From Jilunia laotingensis (GTDB taxonomy: Bacteria; Bacteroidota; Bacteroidia; Bacteroidales; Bacteroidaceae), in NCBI RefSeq assembly GCF_014385165.1, contig NZ_JACRTF010000001.1, positions 2,294,001-2,358,000 of the forward strand: DNA of 64,000 nt, given 5' to 3'. Positions 17,139 to 24,510 of this stretch are shown one piece after another. Numbering within the stretch: position 1 is the stretch's first letter; each line of letters opens with the position of its first letter. A program made the position numbers and the translations under genes. The notes below the pieces were generated by a model. The model saw only the letters and a program-made list of their open reading frames with translations. It was not told the origin of the DNA and searched no databases.

Positions 17139-17798
17139 TTAGAACTCGAAACCTACTTTCAAACCTAATGTCGTGAATAGGTAAGGCTTGGCATCGAAGA
17201 GCCAATCATCATCATCTTCCAGCAGGAGTTCGTCGCTGTCTTGAACAGCGAGTTCCAAAGATAGATGGACTGCCGTCTTTTTGGAAGTTGCAATGCGTGC
17301 GCCTAAAGCTAATGAGTAATGGACTCCTATCAAGTCGCCTACGGCACATCCTAGTTTCACATCTACGAATGGAGTTACTTTTTTATTCATGAAGTTGGCT
17401 CTGAAGTTCACAAAAATAGGTACACAAAAAGCTTCTCTGCCTGTATAGTAGTCCAAACCTACACCACCGCCCAGAAAGAAAAAGTTGTTGAACTGGAAGC
17501 CGTGGGAGGTGGATATCTCAAAATAATTGGAATTCACGTATTCGGAGTCGGGCAGGTCGGACGCTTCATCCCTGATAATAGTGCTTTTGCTATATTTGTG
17601 ACCGGATATGTCGAAAGCATAACCTGCGTCAATAAATCCTCTGTACCCCCTTAAGGTTCTTCGTGATTGCAAGTGAGGATCTAAAGAAATGGATGTCGTT
17701 TTTGCTTTTTTCGTTTTCTTGATTTCAGTATAGGATTGTGGGTGACAGCTTAGGCTGAAGCTAAACAGTGCGATAAGGGAAAATATGATCTTTTTCAT
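17139..17798 (-). CDS. putative outer-membrane beta-barrel-like protein
   Basis: I do not recognise a named family. The 219-residue product starts with a signal peptide (about 1-20; the sequence LSCHPQS also allows a lipoprotein reading with Cys at 18). The rest alternates polar and hydrophobic residues in strands (GYRGFIDAGYAFDI, NFFFLGGGVGLDYYTG, HYSLALGARIATS) and ends in an aromatic residue (LKVGFEF), typical of small outer-membrane barrels. An acidic loop (ELLLEDDDDWLFD) lies near the C-terminus. It is 108 bases downstream of a lipoprotein gene on the same strand. Confidence 0.6.
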   Translation of the reverse strand: MKKIIFSLIALFSFSLSCHPQSYTEIKKTKKAKTTSISLDPHLQSRRTLRGYRGFIDAGYAFDISGHKYSKSTIIRDEASDLPDSEYVNSNYFEISTSHGFQFNNFFFLGGGVGLDYYTGREAFCVPIFVNFRANFMNKKVTPFVDVKLGCAVGDLIGVHYSLALGARIATSKKTAVHLSLELAVQDSDELLLEDDDDWLFDAKPYLFTTLGLKVGFEF

Positions 17799-17906
17799 GC
17801 TCGTATGTTTTTGTAATTGGTTTTAGCTATCGTCTTATGTTAATGTGGTATTGGCTATCAATAAAAATAGTCCAAGCATACTAATTCTTACTTGTGTTTT
17901 CATAAT

Positions 17907-18485
17907 CTAGCGATTTTCAGAGTTATATTCACGAAGTTCATATTTCACATCGAATTGTCCCTTTGTGAGGGTGATAAAGTCTTTAATATTGTCGGAATCA
18001 TACAAAATGGCTTTATCAAATTCACCGCAAATGATGTGCTTTTCCTCATTTAAGAATGTTACATTTACATCTACAGAATCATTGACTGCGTATTTGTTAC
18101 AAAACATATCGCAATGATTAATACCCTCTTTCAAATTAGTTGTGTCGAATCTAACACATAGATGTCCCATATCCTTATCTTCAAATTCTATAGAGATATC
18201 TAAATAATAAGCAGGCAACCACCCGATAGCAAAATTGTTATCAGATTCGATTCGTTTGGCGGTAACAAAGTCTGAGCCTTCTTTTCCCTTGGTGCCCTGC
18301 ACTGCCAGCAACTTGCCATTTATATAGCAACCAAAGGTATTATTGCCTTCCATAGTCTTTTCGGGCATGTGTTTGAGATAAGGAGATTCTTCCTCGTAAT
18401 CATCCCCTCCAAGCCATCTTTCTATCATACTTGTGCAACTAGAGAAAAGTAATAACATCGAGAATAAATAGATAAGTTTTTTCAT
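17907..18485 (-). CDS. hypothetical lipoprotein
   Basis: 192 residues with a lipoprotein signal: hydrophobic stretch, then LLLFSSCTSM with the lipobox Cys at residue 17. The body contains NTFGCYINGKLLAVQG, a pattern seen in several Bacteroides families of small surface lipoproteins, then beta-rich sequence. Function unknown. The codon usage is more A+T-rich than in the recJ/recQ block. It precedes the barrel-like gene on the same strand, and the two may form a small envelope unit. Confidence 0.65.
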   Translation of the reverse strand: MKKLIYLFSMLLLFSSCTSMIERWLGGDDYEEESPYLKHMPEKTMEGNNTFGCYINGKLLAVQGTKGKEGSDFVTAKRIESDNNFAIGWLPAYYLDISIEFEDKDMGHLCVRFDTTNLKEGINHCDMFCNKYAVNDSVDVNVTFLNEEKHIICGEFDKAILYDSDNIKDFITLTKGQFDVKYELREYNSENR

Positions 18486-18895
18486 GAGCAGTAGTTATTA
18501 AAAGTTATACATAGTTCCATAGAGTCACTTGCACTAATGCAATGCGTCAAAGATAAAAAATATATTTAGAGAAATCAAGAATTGTTATAGAAATCTGCTG
18601 AGATTTATTACTTTGTAAAATATTTATAAATATAATGGAAAATGTCATGTAGATATATGAACATCACCTTACTTTACCCAATTTTACAAAATTTGATCTC
18701 TTCCTCACCGATGAACGTCCAGTTCCTCACCGATGAACACGCGGTTCCTCACCGATGAATAGCCTCCTCCTCACCGATGAACAACCTGTTAAAATACAGA
18801 TGATCAAACCTTATAAAATCATCAGGATATTTTTCCTTTTACCTATCTGAAAAACCTCTTCCGGAACTTTTAAACCCTTCTCAACCCTTCCCTTC
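18486..18895. other. 410-bp intergenic region, lipoprotein to thioesterase
   Basis: No gene seen. The part nearest the lipoprotein gene is very A+T-rich and probably holds its promoter, though I see no exact consensus. The remainder carries a 22-bp repeat array (18701-18788) and a pyrimidine-rich stretch with repeated CCCTTCTCAA before the thioesterase stop. Confidence 0.55.
18701..18788. repeat. 22-bp-period repeat array, family A, four units
   Basis: The core TCACCGA occurs at 18705, 18727, 18749 and 18771, exactly 22 bases apart. Three units open with TTCC and the fourth with CTCC; all continue TGAAC or TGAAT after the core. The last 5-6 bases of each unit vary. The first three units are the cleanest examples of the family in the window. 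Confidence 0.9.
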
Positions 18896-19330
18896 TCAAC
18901 CCTTTCTTCTCAAATCCCTTCCTTCATATTTGCAAATGGCGTTGATCCACTCTTCGGTAAGAGGCTTTGATACATGATTTTCCAGATCGAAGGTTACCAT
19001 TACGGAGTTGCAGATGCATTTCACCTCGTTGGTCTCTAAATCGATGACCCGTTGTGTCAGGTGGAAACTTTTCGTTCCTATTTCGGAAACTGCCGTCTGT
19101 ACGGCGATATGGTCGGTGGCAAAGATTTGTGCCAGAAAATCGGCTTCTATATGGACAACGACGATGCCGTCTTTTTCCCAGTCAACGTGCGGGCAGACGG
19201 AAGCGAAATATTCCGTTTTGCCTAAGTCATAAAAAGAGAAGTAAACGGTATTGTTGACGTGACCGAATTTGTCTACATCATTGAAGCGTAGTTGTATAGG
19301 CAGGGTATGGTTAAACTGAATTTCTTCCAT
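18896..19330 (-). CDS. acyl-CoA thioesterase, 4-hydroxybenzoyl-CoA thioesterase-like
   Basis: A 144-residue hot-dog-fold thioesterase of the YbgC/FadM type. The active-site region LRFNDVDKFGHVNNTVYFSFYDLGKTEYF holds the conserved Asp and the His-Val-Asn-Asn pattern. It probably hydrolyses short or medium acyl-CoA; the substrate cannot be read from the sequence. It is divergently transcribed from tsaC across an 80-bp region. Confidence 0.88.
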   Translation of the reverse strand: MEEIQFNHTLPIQLRFNDVDKFGHVNNTVYFSFYDLGKTEYFASVCPHVDWEKDGIVVVHIEADFLAQIFATDHIAVQTAVSEIGTKSFHLTQRVIDLETNEVKCICNSVMVTFDLENHVSKPLTEEWINAICKYEGRDLRRKG

Positions 19331-19346
19331 TTGTTTTCTCTTAAAC

Positions 19347-19378
19347 TTTGTTATTACGGTACAAAAGTAGTACTTTTG
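19347..19378 (+). promoter_or_regulatory. promoter of tsaC within a palindromic divergent region
   Basis: TTTG (19347-19350) and TACTTTTG (19371-19378), spaced by 20 bases, match the consensus. The -7 element is half of a perfect 17-base palindrome, CAAAAGTA-G-TACTTTTG (19362-19378), whose other half reads TACTTTTG on the minus strand toward the thioesterase gene, though I see no good -33 element for that direction. Confidence 0.75.
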
Positions 19379-19410
19379 CGCGTTAAACTCACCAGATATA
19401 AAATCAAGAA

Positions 19411-19974
19411 ATGATAGAAGATATTAAAAAAGCTTGTCAGGTGATGCGGGAGGGAGGAGTCATTCTTTATCCTACCGACACCGTATGGGGAATCGGGTGC
19501 GATGCCACGAACCCGGATGCAGTACGCCGCGTGTACGAGATCAAGAAACGTGCCGACAGCAAGGCCATGCTCGTACTGGTGGACTCGCCCGTGAAAGTGG
19601 ACTTTTACGTCGCTGATGTACCCGATGTGGCGTGGGACCTCATCGAATTGGCCGATAAGCCGCTCACCATTATTTATGGCGGTGCGCGTAACCTTGCCGA
19701 GAATCTCCTTGCCGAGGACGGCAGCGTGGGTATCCGTGTGACGAACGAAGAGTTCTCCCGCCGCCTCTGCCAGCAGTTCCGTAAAGCCATCGTCTCCACG
19801 TCCGCCAATATCAGCGGACAGCCCGGAGCTGCCAATTTCAACGAGATCAGCGAGGAAGTAAAATCGCAGGTCGATTATATCGTCGGCTACCGTCAGGACG
19901 ACAGGAACCGTCCGAAACCATCGAGTATAATTAAATTAGAAAAGGGCGGAGTCATTAAAATTATCCGTGAGTAA
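19411..19974 (+). CDS. tsaC: L-threonylcarbamoyladenylate synthase
   Basis: Makes threonylcarbamoyl-AMP from Thr, bicarbonate and ATP for the t6A37 modification of ANN-decoding tRNAs. The 187-residue protein is a single YrdC domain: GGVILYPTDTVWGIGCDA, KKRADSKAMLVLV with the nucleotide-binding basic residues, and ISTSANISGQPG-type loop (VSTSANISGQPGAAN). It lacks the C-terminal Sua5 domain. It is 8 bases before the ClC gene, so likely co-transcribed. MtaB, encoded at 61.5 kb, acts on the t6A product. Confidence 0.94.
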   Translation: MIEDIKKACQVMREGGVILYPTDTVWGIGCDATNPDAVRRVYEIKKRADSKAMLVLVDSPVKVDFYVADVPDVAWDLIELADKPLTIIYGGARNLAENLLAEDGSVGIRVTNEEFSRRLCQQFRKAIVSTSANISGQPGAANFNEISEEVKSQVDYIVGYRQDDRNRPKPSSIIKLEKGGVIKIIRE

Positions 19975-19982
19975 ATCAGGGC

Positions 19983-21773
19983 ATGGAGAAAGAAAAAATT
20001 AGTCTTATACAGCACTTTATTCATTGGCGTGAGGATCATATCAAGGAAAAGCAGTTCATCCTGATATTGAGCTTTCTCGCGGGCATCTTCACCGCCATAG
20101 CGGCATTGATACTGAAGAACTTTATCCACTGGATACAAGATTTCCTGACCGACAACTTCGACACGACGGAAGCCAACTACCTTTATCTGGTCTATCCGGT
20201 GATCGGTATTTTCCTGTCGGGATGGTTTGTCCGCAACATAGTGAAAGACGATATCGGACACGGGGTTACGAAAATCCTTTATGCCATCTCCCGTCGTCAG
20301 GGGCGCATTAAGCGGCATAACATCTGGTCGTCGATTATCGCCAGCGGCATTACCATCGGTTTCGGTGGGTCGGTCGGGGCGGAGGCGCCTATCGTGCTGA
20401 CGGGTTCTGCCATCGGCTCCAATCTCGGAAGCGTGTTCAAAATGGAACACCGCACGCTGATGCTCTTGGTCGGTTGTGGCGCTGCCGGTGCAATCGGTGG
20501 CATCTTCAAAGCTCCGATTGCCGGACTGGTATTCACCCTGGAGGTTTTGATGATCGACCTGACCATGACTTCACTTTTGCCGTTGCTTATTTCCGCTGTG
20601 ACAGCGGCCACGGTGTCTTACATCACTACCGGTACGGAAGCCATGTTCAAGTTCCATCTCGACCAGGCATTCGAGCTGGAGCGTATCCCCTACGTCATCC
20701 TTTTGGGGATATTCTGCGGGCTGGTTTCACTCTATTTCACCCGCGCCATGTACTCGGTGGAGGGTGTGTTCGGCAAACTTAAGAATCCTTACAAGAAGCT
20801 CGCCCTCGGCGGCGTGATGCTAAGTGTGCTTATTTTCCTTTTTCCACCTCTTTATGGTGAAGGCTATAAGACGATAGAACTTTTGCTGAATGGCACGAGC
20901 AATGCGGATTGGGACACGGTGATGAACAATTCCTTGTTCTACGGTTACGGCAATTTGCTGCTGGTTTACCTGCTTCTGATTGTCCTGTTGAAAGTTTTTG
21001 CTTCGAGTGCCACCAACGGTGGCGGAGGATGCGGTGGTATATTCGCCCCTTCTCTCTATTTGGGATGTATCGCGGGATTTATTTTCTCTCATTTCAGCAA
21101 TGATTTGCAGTATACGGCCTATCTGCCGGAAAAGAATTTCGCACTGATGGGTATGGCCGGTGTGATGAGCGGTGTGATGCATGCTCCTTTGACAGGCGTG
21201 TTCCTGATTGCCGAACTGACGGGCGGATACGACCTCTTTTTGCCGTTGATGATCGTCTCGGTCAGTTCCTATCTGACAATTATCGTTTTCGAGCCGCACA
21301 GTATCTACTCCATGCGTCTGGCGAAGAAAGGACAATTGCTGACCCATCATAAAGACCGTGCCGTGCTGACACTGATGAAGATGGAGAATGTCGTTGAGAA
21401 TAATTTTGTGACCGTCCATCCCGAAATGGATCTTGGGGAATTGGTAAAGGCCATCGCTTCCTCGCACCGGAACATATTTCCCGTGACCGACAAGGAGGGC
21501 GTTTTGTTGGGCATTGTATCTCTGGATGATATTCGTAATATCATGTTCCGCCAAGAACTTTACCATCGTTTTACGGTCAGCAAACTGATGACTTCCGCTC
21601 CTGCCAAACTCTTCGATACGGACGGCATGGAGCAGGTGATGCAGACGTTCGATGACACGAAAGCCTGGAATCTGCCGGTAGTGAACGAAGAGGGCAAATA
21701 CCTCGGGTTCGTTTCAAAATCGAAGATATTCAATTCGTACAGGCAGGTGCTGGTACATTTCTCGGAAGACTGA
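19983..21773 (+). CDS. ClC-type chloride channel/transporter with CBS domains
   Basis: A 596-residue polytopic membrane protein. Selectivity-filter motifs of the ClC family are visible: GFGGSVGAEAPIV (the gating Glu in the GxExP position), GAAGAIGGIFKAPIAG, and GGGGCGGIFAPSLYLG. About residues 460-590 hold two CBS domains (VTVHPEMDLGELVKAI, ILFPVTDKEGVLLGIV-type and FDTDGMEQVMQTFDDTKAWNLPVV), which bind adenine nucleotides and could gate transport. It is likely co-transcribed with tsaC (8-base gap) and followed by fmt. Confidence 0.92.
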   Translation: MEKEKISLIQHFIHWREDHIKEKQFILILSFLAGIFTAIAALILKNFIHWIQDFLTDNFDTTEANYLYLVYPVIGIFLSGWFVRNIVKDDIGHGVTKILYAISRRQGRIKRHNIWSSIIASGITIGFGGSVGAEAPIVLTGSAIGSNLGSVFKMEHRTLMLLVGCGAAGAIGGIFKAPIAGLVFTLEVLMIDLTMTSLLPLLISAVTAATVSYITTGTEAMFKFHLDQAFELERIPYVILLGIFCGLVSLYFTRAMYSVEGVFGKLKNPYKKLALGGVMLSVLIFLFPPLYGEGYKTIELLLNGTSNADWDTVMNNSLFYGYGNLLLVYLLLIVLLKVFASSATNGGGGCGGIFAPSLYLGCIAGFIFSHFSNDLQYTAYLPEKNFALMGMAGVMSGVMHAPLTGVFLIAELTGGYDLFLPLMIVSVSSYLTIIVFEPHSIYSMRLAKKGQLLTHHKDRAVLTLMKMENVVENNFVTVHPEMDLGELVKAIASSHRNIFPVTDKEGVLLGIVSLDDIRNIMFRQELYHRFTVSKLMTSAPAKLFDTDGMEQVMQTFDDTKAWNLPVVNEEGKYLGFVSKSKIFNSYRQVLVHFSED

Positions 21774-21799
21774 TGGAAATGAAAAATTGATAATTAATA

Positions 21800-22798
21800 A
21801 TGAAAAACGGAGAAGAGATGATGAAGAAGGAAGATTTAAGAATCGTTTATATGGGGACTCCGGATTTTGCAGTGGAGTCTTTGCGCTGTCTGGTAGAAGG
21901 CGGTTATAATGTAGTCGGGGTCATTACCATGCCCGATAAGCCGGCGGGACGAGGGCATAAGATACAGTTCTCTCCTGTCAAGCAGTATGCACTGGAGCAG
22001 AACCTCCCTTTGCTCCAACCGGAAAAGCTGAAAGATGAGGCTTTCGTGCAGGCTTTGCGTGCCTGGAAAGCCGACCTTCAGATAGTAGTGGCATTCCGTA
22101 TGTTGCCGGAAGTGGTTTGGAATATGCCCCGGTTGGGAACGTTTAACCTGCATGCATCTCTGCTTCCCCAGTATCGCGGGGCGGCTCCCATCAATTGGGC
22201 TGTGATTAACGGTGATACGGAGACTGGCATTACGACTTTCTTCCTCAAGCATGAGATCGATACCGGTGAAGTGATTCAGCAGGTGCGTGTTCCGATAGCC
22301 GATACCGACAATGTGGAAATCGTGCATGACAAGCTGATGACCTTGGGAGGCCGCCTGGTCGTCGAAACGGTGGATGCCATTCTGGACGGCTCCGTCAAAC
22401 CGATCTCTCAGGATGAAATGGCAGTGGTCGGTGAACTCCGTCCGGCACCAAAGATATTTAAAGATACCTGCCGTGTCAACTGGGACCAGCCGGTAAAGCG
22501 TATCTATGATTTTATACGCGGACTTTCACCCTATCCTGCTGCCTGGAGCGAATGGACGAATCCGGCAGGTGAAACCGTTGCAGTGAAAATATTTGAGAGT
22601 GAAAAGGTCATGGAAGCCCATCGTCTTGCTCCCGGAACCATCCTTACCGATGGTAAGAACTATCTGAAAGTGGCTGCTGCCGATGGATTCGTGAATATTC
22701 TCTCTCTCCAGCTTCCGGGCAAGAAGAGGCTCATGACGAAAGAACTTTTGCGAGGCTACCATTTGGCGGAGGGAACGGTGTTTATAAACAATTTGTGA
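21800..22798 (+). CDS. fmt: methionyl-tRNA formyltransferase
   Basis: Formylates initiator Met-tRNA. The family N-terminus LRIVYMGTPDFAVESL, the catalytic segment FNLHASLLPQYRGAAPINWAVINGDTETGIT and the C-terminal tRNA-binding domain (from about residue 215) are all present in 332 residues. The first ATG (21800) lies in an A+T-rich repeat-like stretch, and ATGs at 21818 and 21821 (MMKKEDLRIVYMGTP) match the family start better, so the true protein is probably about 325 residues. It follows the ClC gene by 26 bases. Confidence 0.95.
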   Translation: MKNGEEMMKKEDLRIVYMGTPDFAVESLRCLVEGGYNVVGVITMPDKPAGRGHKIQFSPVKQYALEQNLPLLQPEKLKDEAFVQALRAWKADLQIVVAFRMLPEVVWNMPRLGTFNLHASLLPQYRGAAPINWAVINGDTETGITTFFLKHEIDTGEVIQQVRVPIADTDNVEIVHDKLMTLGGRLVVETVDAILDGSVKPISQDEMAVVGELRPAPKIFKDTCRVNWDQPVKRIYDFIRGLSPYPAAWSEWTNPAGETVAVKIFESEKVMEAHRLAPGTILTDGKNYLKVAAADGFVNILSLQLPGKKRLMTKELLRGYHLAEGTVFINNL

Positions 22799-22930
22799 TC
22801 TTCATTAGAAATATTTCTCATTTCTTTTGGACTTTTCACCGGGATTGCTTTTCTTTGTGGCAGTATAAACAACTTAAACCTATGTGCCTATAGAACACAT
22901 TACGCAAATTTATATCTAATCGCACACGTA

Positions 22931-23524
22931 ATGGAAACATGGAATAATAAGGCTGACGAAGCGTTAGTCTCTCTCTACGCACAGGGAGAGAACCAGGCAT
23001 TTAATGTACTTTTGAATCGGTATAAAGATAAGCTATATAGCTATATCTATTTCATAGTACGCAATTCTGAGATGACGGAAGACATCTTTCAGGAGACTTT
23101 TATGAAGGCAATTGTTACGATTCGTCAGGGCCGGTATAATGAGAATGGCAAATTTTCTGCATGGCTGAGGCGTATTGCGCACAATCTGATTATTGACTCT
23201 TTCCGCCAGGAGAAATCGGAGAATCTGGTTTCTTGTGACGAGACGGAAGTGAATATTCTTAATAATATCGGTTTGGCGGAAGGCACGATAGAAACTGCGA
23301 TCGTGAACCGTCAGATACTCGATGATGTTCGCCGTCTGATGGATTTCCTTCCCGACGAACAGCGTGAAGTTGTTTATATGCGGTTCTATCAGGACTTGAG
23401 CTTCAAGGAGATAGCCGAACAGACCGGTGTAAGCATCAATACCTCTTTGGGACGTATGCGCTATGCCATCCTCAACCTCCGCCGTATGGCCGAAAAGAAT
23501 GGTATCGTACTGACCGTTGATTAA
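22931..23524 (+). CDS. ECF-family RNA polymerase sigma factor
   Basis: A 197-residue sigma-70 of the extracytoplasmic-function type. Region 2 spans about residues 25-95 (YKDKLYSYIYFIVRNSEMTEDIFQETFMKAI, FSAWLRRIAHNLIIDSFR), and region 4 about 130-190 (LPDEQREVVYMRFYQDLSFKEIAEQTGVSINTSLGRMRYAI). No anti-sigma gene is adjacent, unlike the sigma factor at 48.2 kb, so its control is not evident. A long hairpin follows its stop. Confidence 0.92.
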   Translation: METWNNKADEALVSLYAQGENQAFNVLLNRYKDKLYSYIYFIVRNSEMTEDIFQETFMKAIVTIRQGRYNENGKFSAWLRRIAHNLIIDSFRQEKSENLVSCDETEVNILNNIGLAEGTIETAIVNRQILDDVRRLMDFLPDEQREVVYMRFYQDLSFKEIAEQTGVSINTSLGRMRYAILNLRRMAEKNGIVLTVD

Positions 23525-23542
23525 ATTTAACTAAGTTGCTAT

Positions 23543-23597
23543 ATACTAAAAAGTTTGCTTTCTTCGTTTTAGAAGAAAACAAACTTTTTAGTGTATA
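23543..23597 (+). terminator. long hairpin after the ECF sigma gene
   Basis: ACTAAAAAGTTTG (23545-23557) pairs with CAAACTTTTTAGT (23580-23592); the inner TTTCTTC and GAAGAAA also pair, giving a stem of about 20 bp with two mismatched positions. It overlaps the likely 5' end of the small downstream gene, so it could act as a terminator or as a leader structure. Confidence 0.6.
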
Positions 23598-23776
23598 TGC
23601 CTATGAAGAAAAAGACTACTCCCTCTCATCAGCAAAGTTCCAAAGAAAGGCAATCCCCGGTGAGTAAGATACCTCGGGTAAGCGAACAGACTTTAGCTTT
23701 CCTACGTTCCTTTGCCGGTAGCTACTATGTAGAGCAGCAGCTACCCCAAGGGTTACAGGGGATTATGCTTGGATAA
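23597..23776 (+). CDS. small basic hypothetical protein
   Basis: A 59-residue ORF from ATG 23597 (an alternative ATG at 23603). It is Lys/Gln/Ser-rich at the start (KKKTTPSHQQSSKERQSP), then has a more structured tail (SEQTLAFLRSFAGSYYVEQQ and LPQGLQGIMLG). There is no signal peptide or membrane segment. I do not recognise it. The composition and position between the sigma gene and rpe make it a plausible gene, but it may be untranslated. Confidence 0.45.
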   Translation: MPMKKKTTPSHQQSSKERQSPVSKIPRVSEQTLAFLRSFAGSYYVEQQLPQGLQGIMLG

Positions 23777-23848
23777 ATTTGCTACTTCCGTTTATTCCCC
23801 CTACATTTGTATCATTGTATAATCCCAATTAAAAAAACAGTCAAGCTC

Positions 23849-24499
23849 ATGAAACCAATGATATCACCATCTATCCTCTCAGCCGACTTTGCTTATCTGG
23901 CCAAAGACATCGAAATGATCAACCGTAGTGAAGCCGATTGGGTGCATATAGACATAATGGACGGGGTGTTTGTGCCTAATATCTCTTTCGGATTTCCGGT
24001 ACTGAAATATGTCGCCCGGCTGAGTAAAAAGCCGTTAGATGTACATCTGATGATCGTACAACCTGAGAAGTTCATCCCTGAAGTGAAAGCGCTGGGCGCA
24101 CATGTGATGAATGTGCATTATGAAGCATGCCCACATCTGCACCGTGTGATCCAGCAAATCCGGGAAGCGGGTATGCAGCCTGCCGTGACGATCAATCCGG
24201 CCACACCGGTGGCTCTACTCCAGGACATTATCAATGATGTATATATGGTACTCATCATGAGTGTCAATCCGGGCTTTGGAGGTCAGAAGTTTATAGAACA
24301 TTCAGTAGAGAAAGTCCGCGAATTGCGTGCATTGATCGACCGTACCGGATCGAAAGCGTTGATCGAGGTAGACGGTGGGGTAAATGCGGATACAGGTGCC
24401 CGGTTGGTAGCAGCCGGAGCGGATGTATTGGTGGCCGGAAATGCCATCTTTGCCGCTGAAGATCCCGAGGCGATGATCCGTCGGTTGAAAGGCCGTTAA
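23849..24499 (+). CDS. rpe: ribulose-phosphate 3-epimerase
   Basis: Interconverts ribulose-5-P and xylulose-5-P in the pentose phosphate pathway. The family pattern is complete: SPSILSADFAYL, WVHIDIMDGVFVPNISFG with metal-binding His/Asp, DVHLMI, MSVNPGFGGQKF, and the C-terminal EVDGGVNADTG and GNAIF. The frame is open further upstream (to 23807), but the ATG at 23849 (MKPMISPSILS) fits family starts. comEC follows after 11 bases. Confidence 0.97.
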   Translation: MKPMISPSILSADFAYLAKDIEMINRSEADWVHIDIMDGVFVPNISFGFPVLKYVARLSKKPLDVHLMIVQPEKFIPEVKALGAHVMNVHYEACPHLHRVIQQIREAGMQPAVTINPATPVALLQDIINDVYMVLIMSVNPGFGGQKFIEHSVEKVRELRALIDRTGSKALIEVDGGVNADTGARLVAAGADVLVAGNAIFAAEDPEAMIRRLKGR

Positions 24500-24510
24500 T
24501 TACTACTTTA

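Noticed and set aside
23807..23848. Upstream extension of rpe
   Set aside because: The added residues do not match the family; the ATG at 23849 does.
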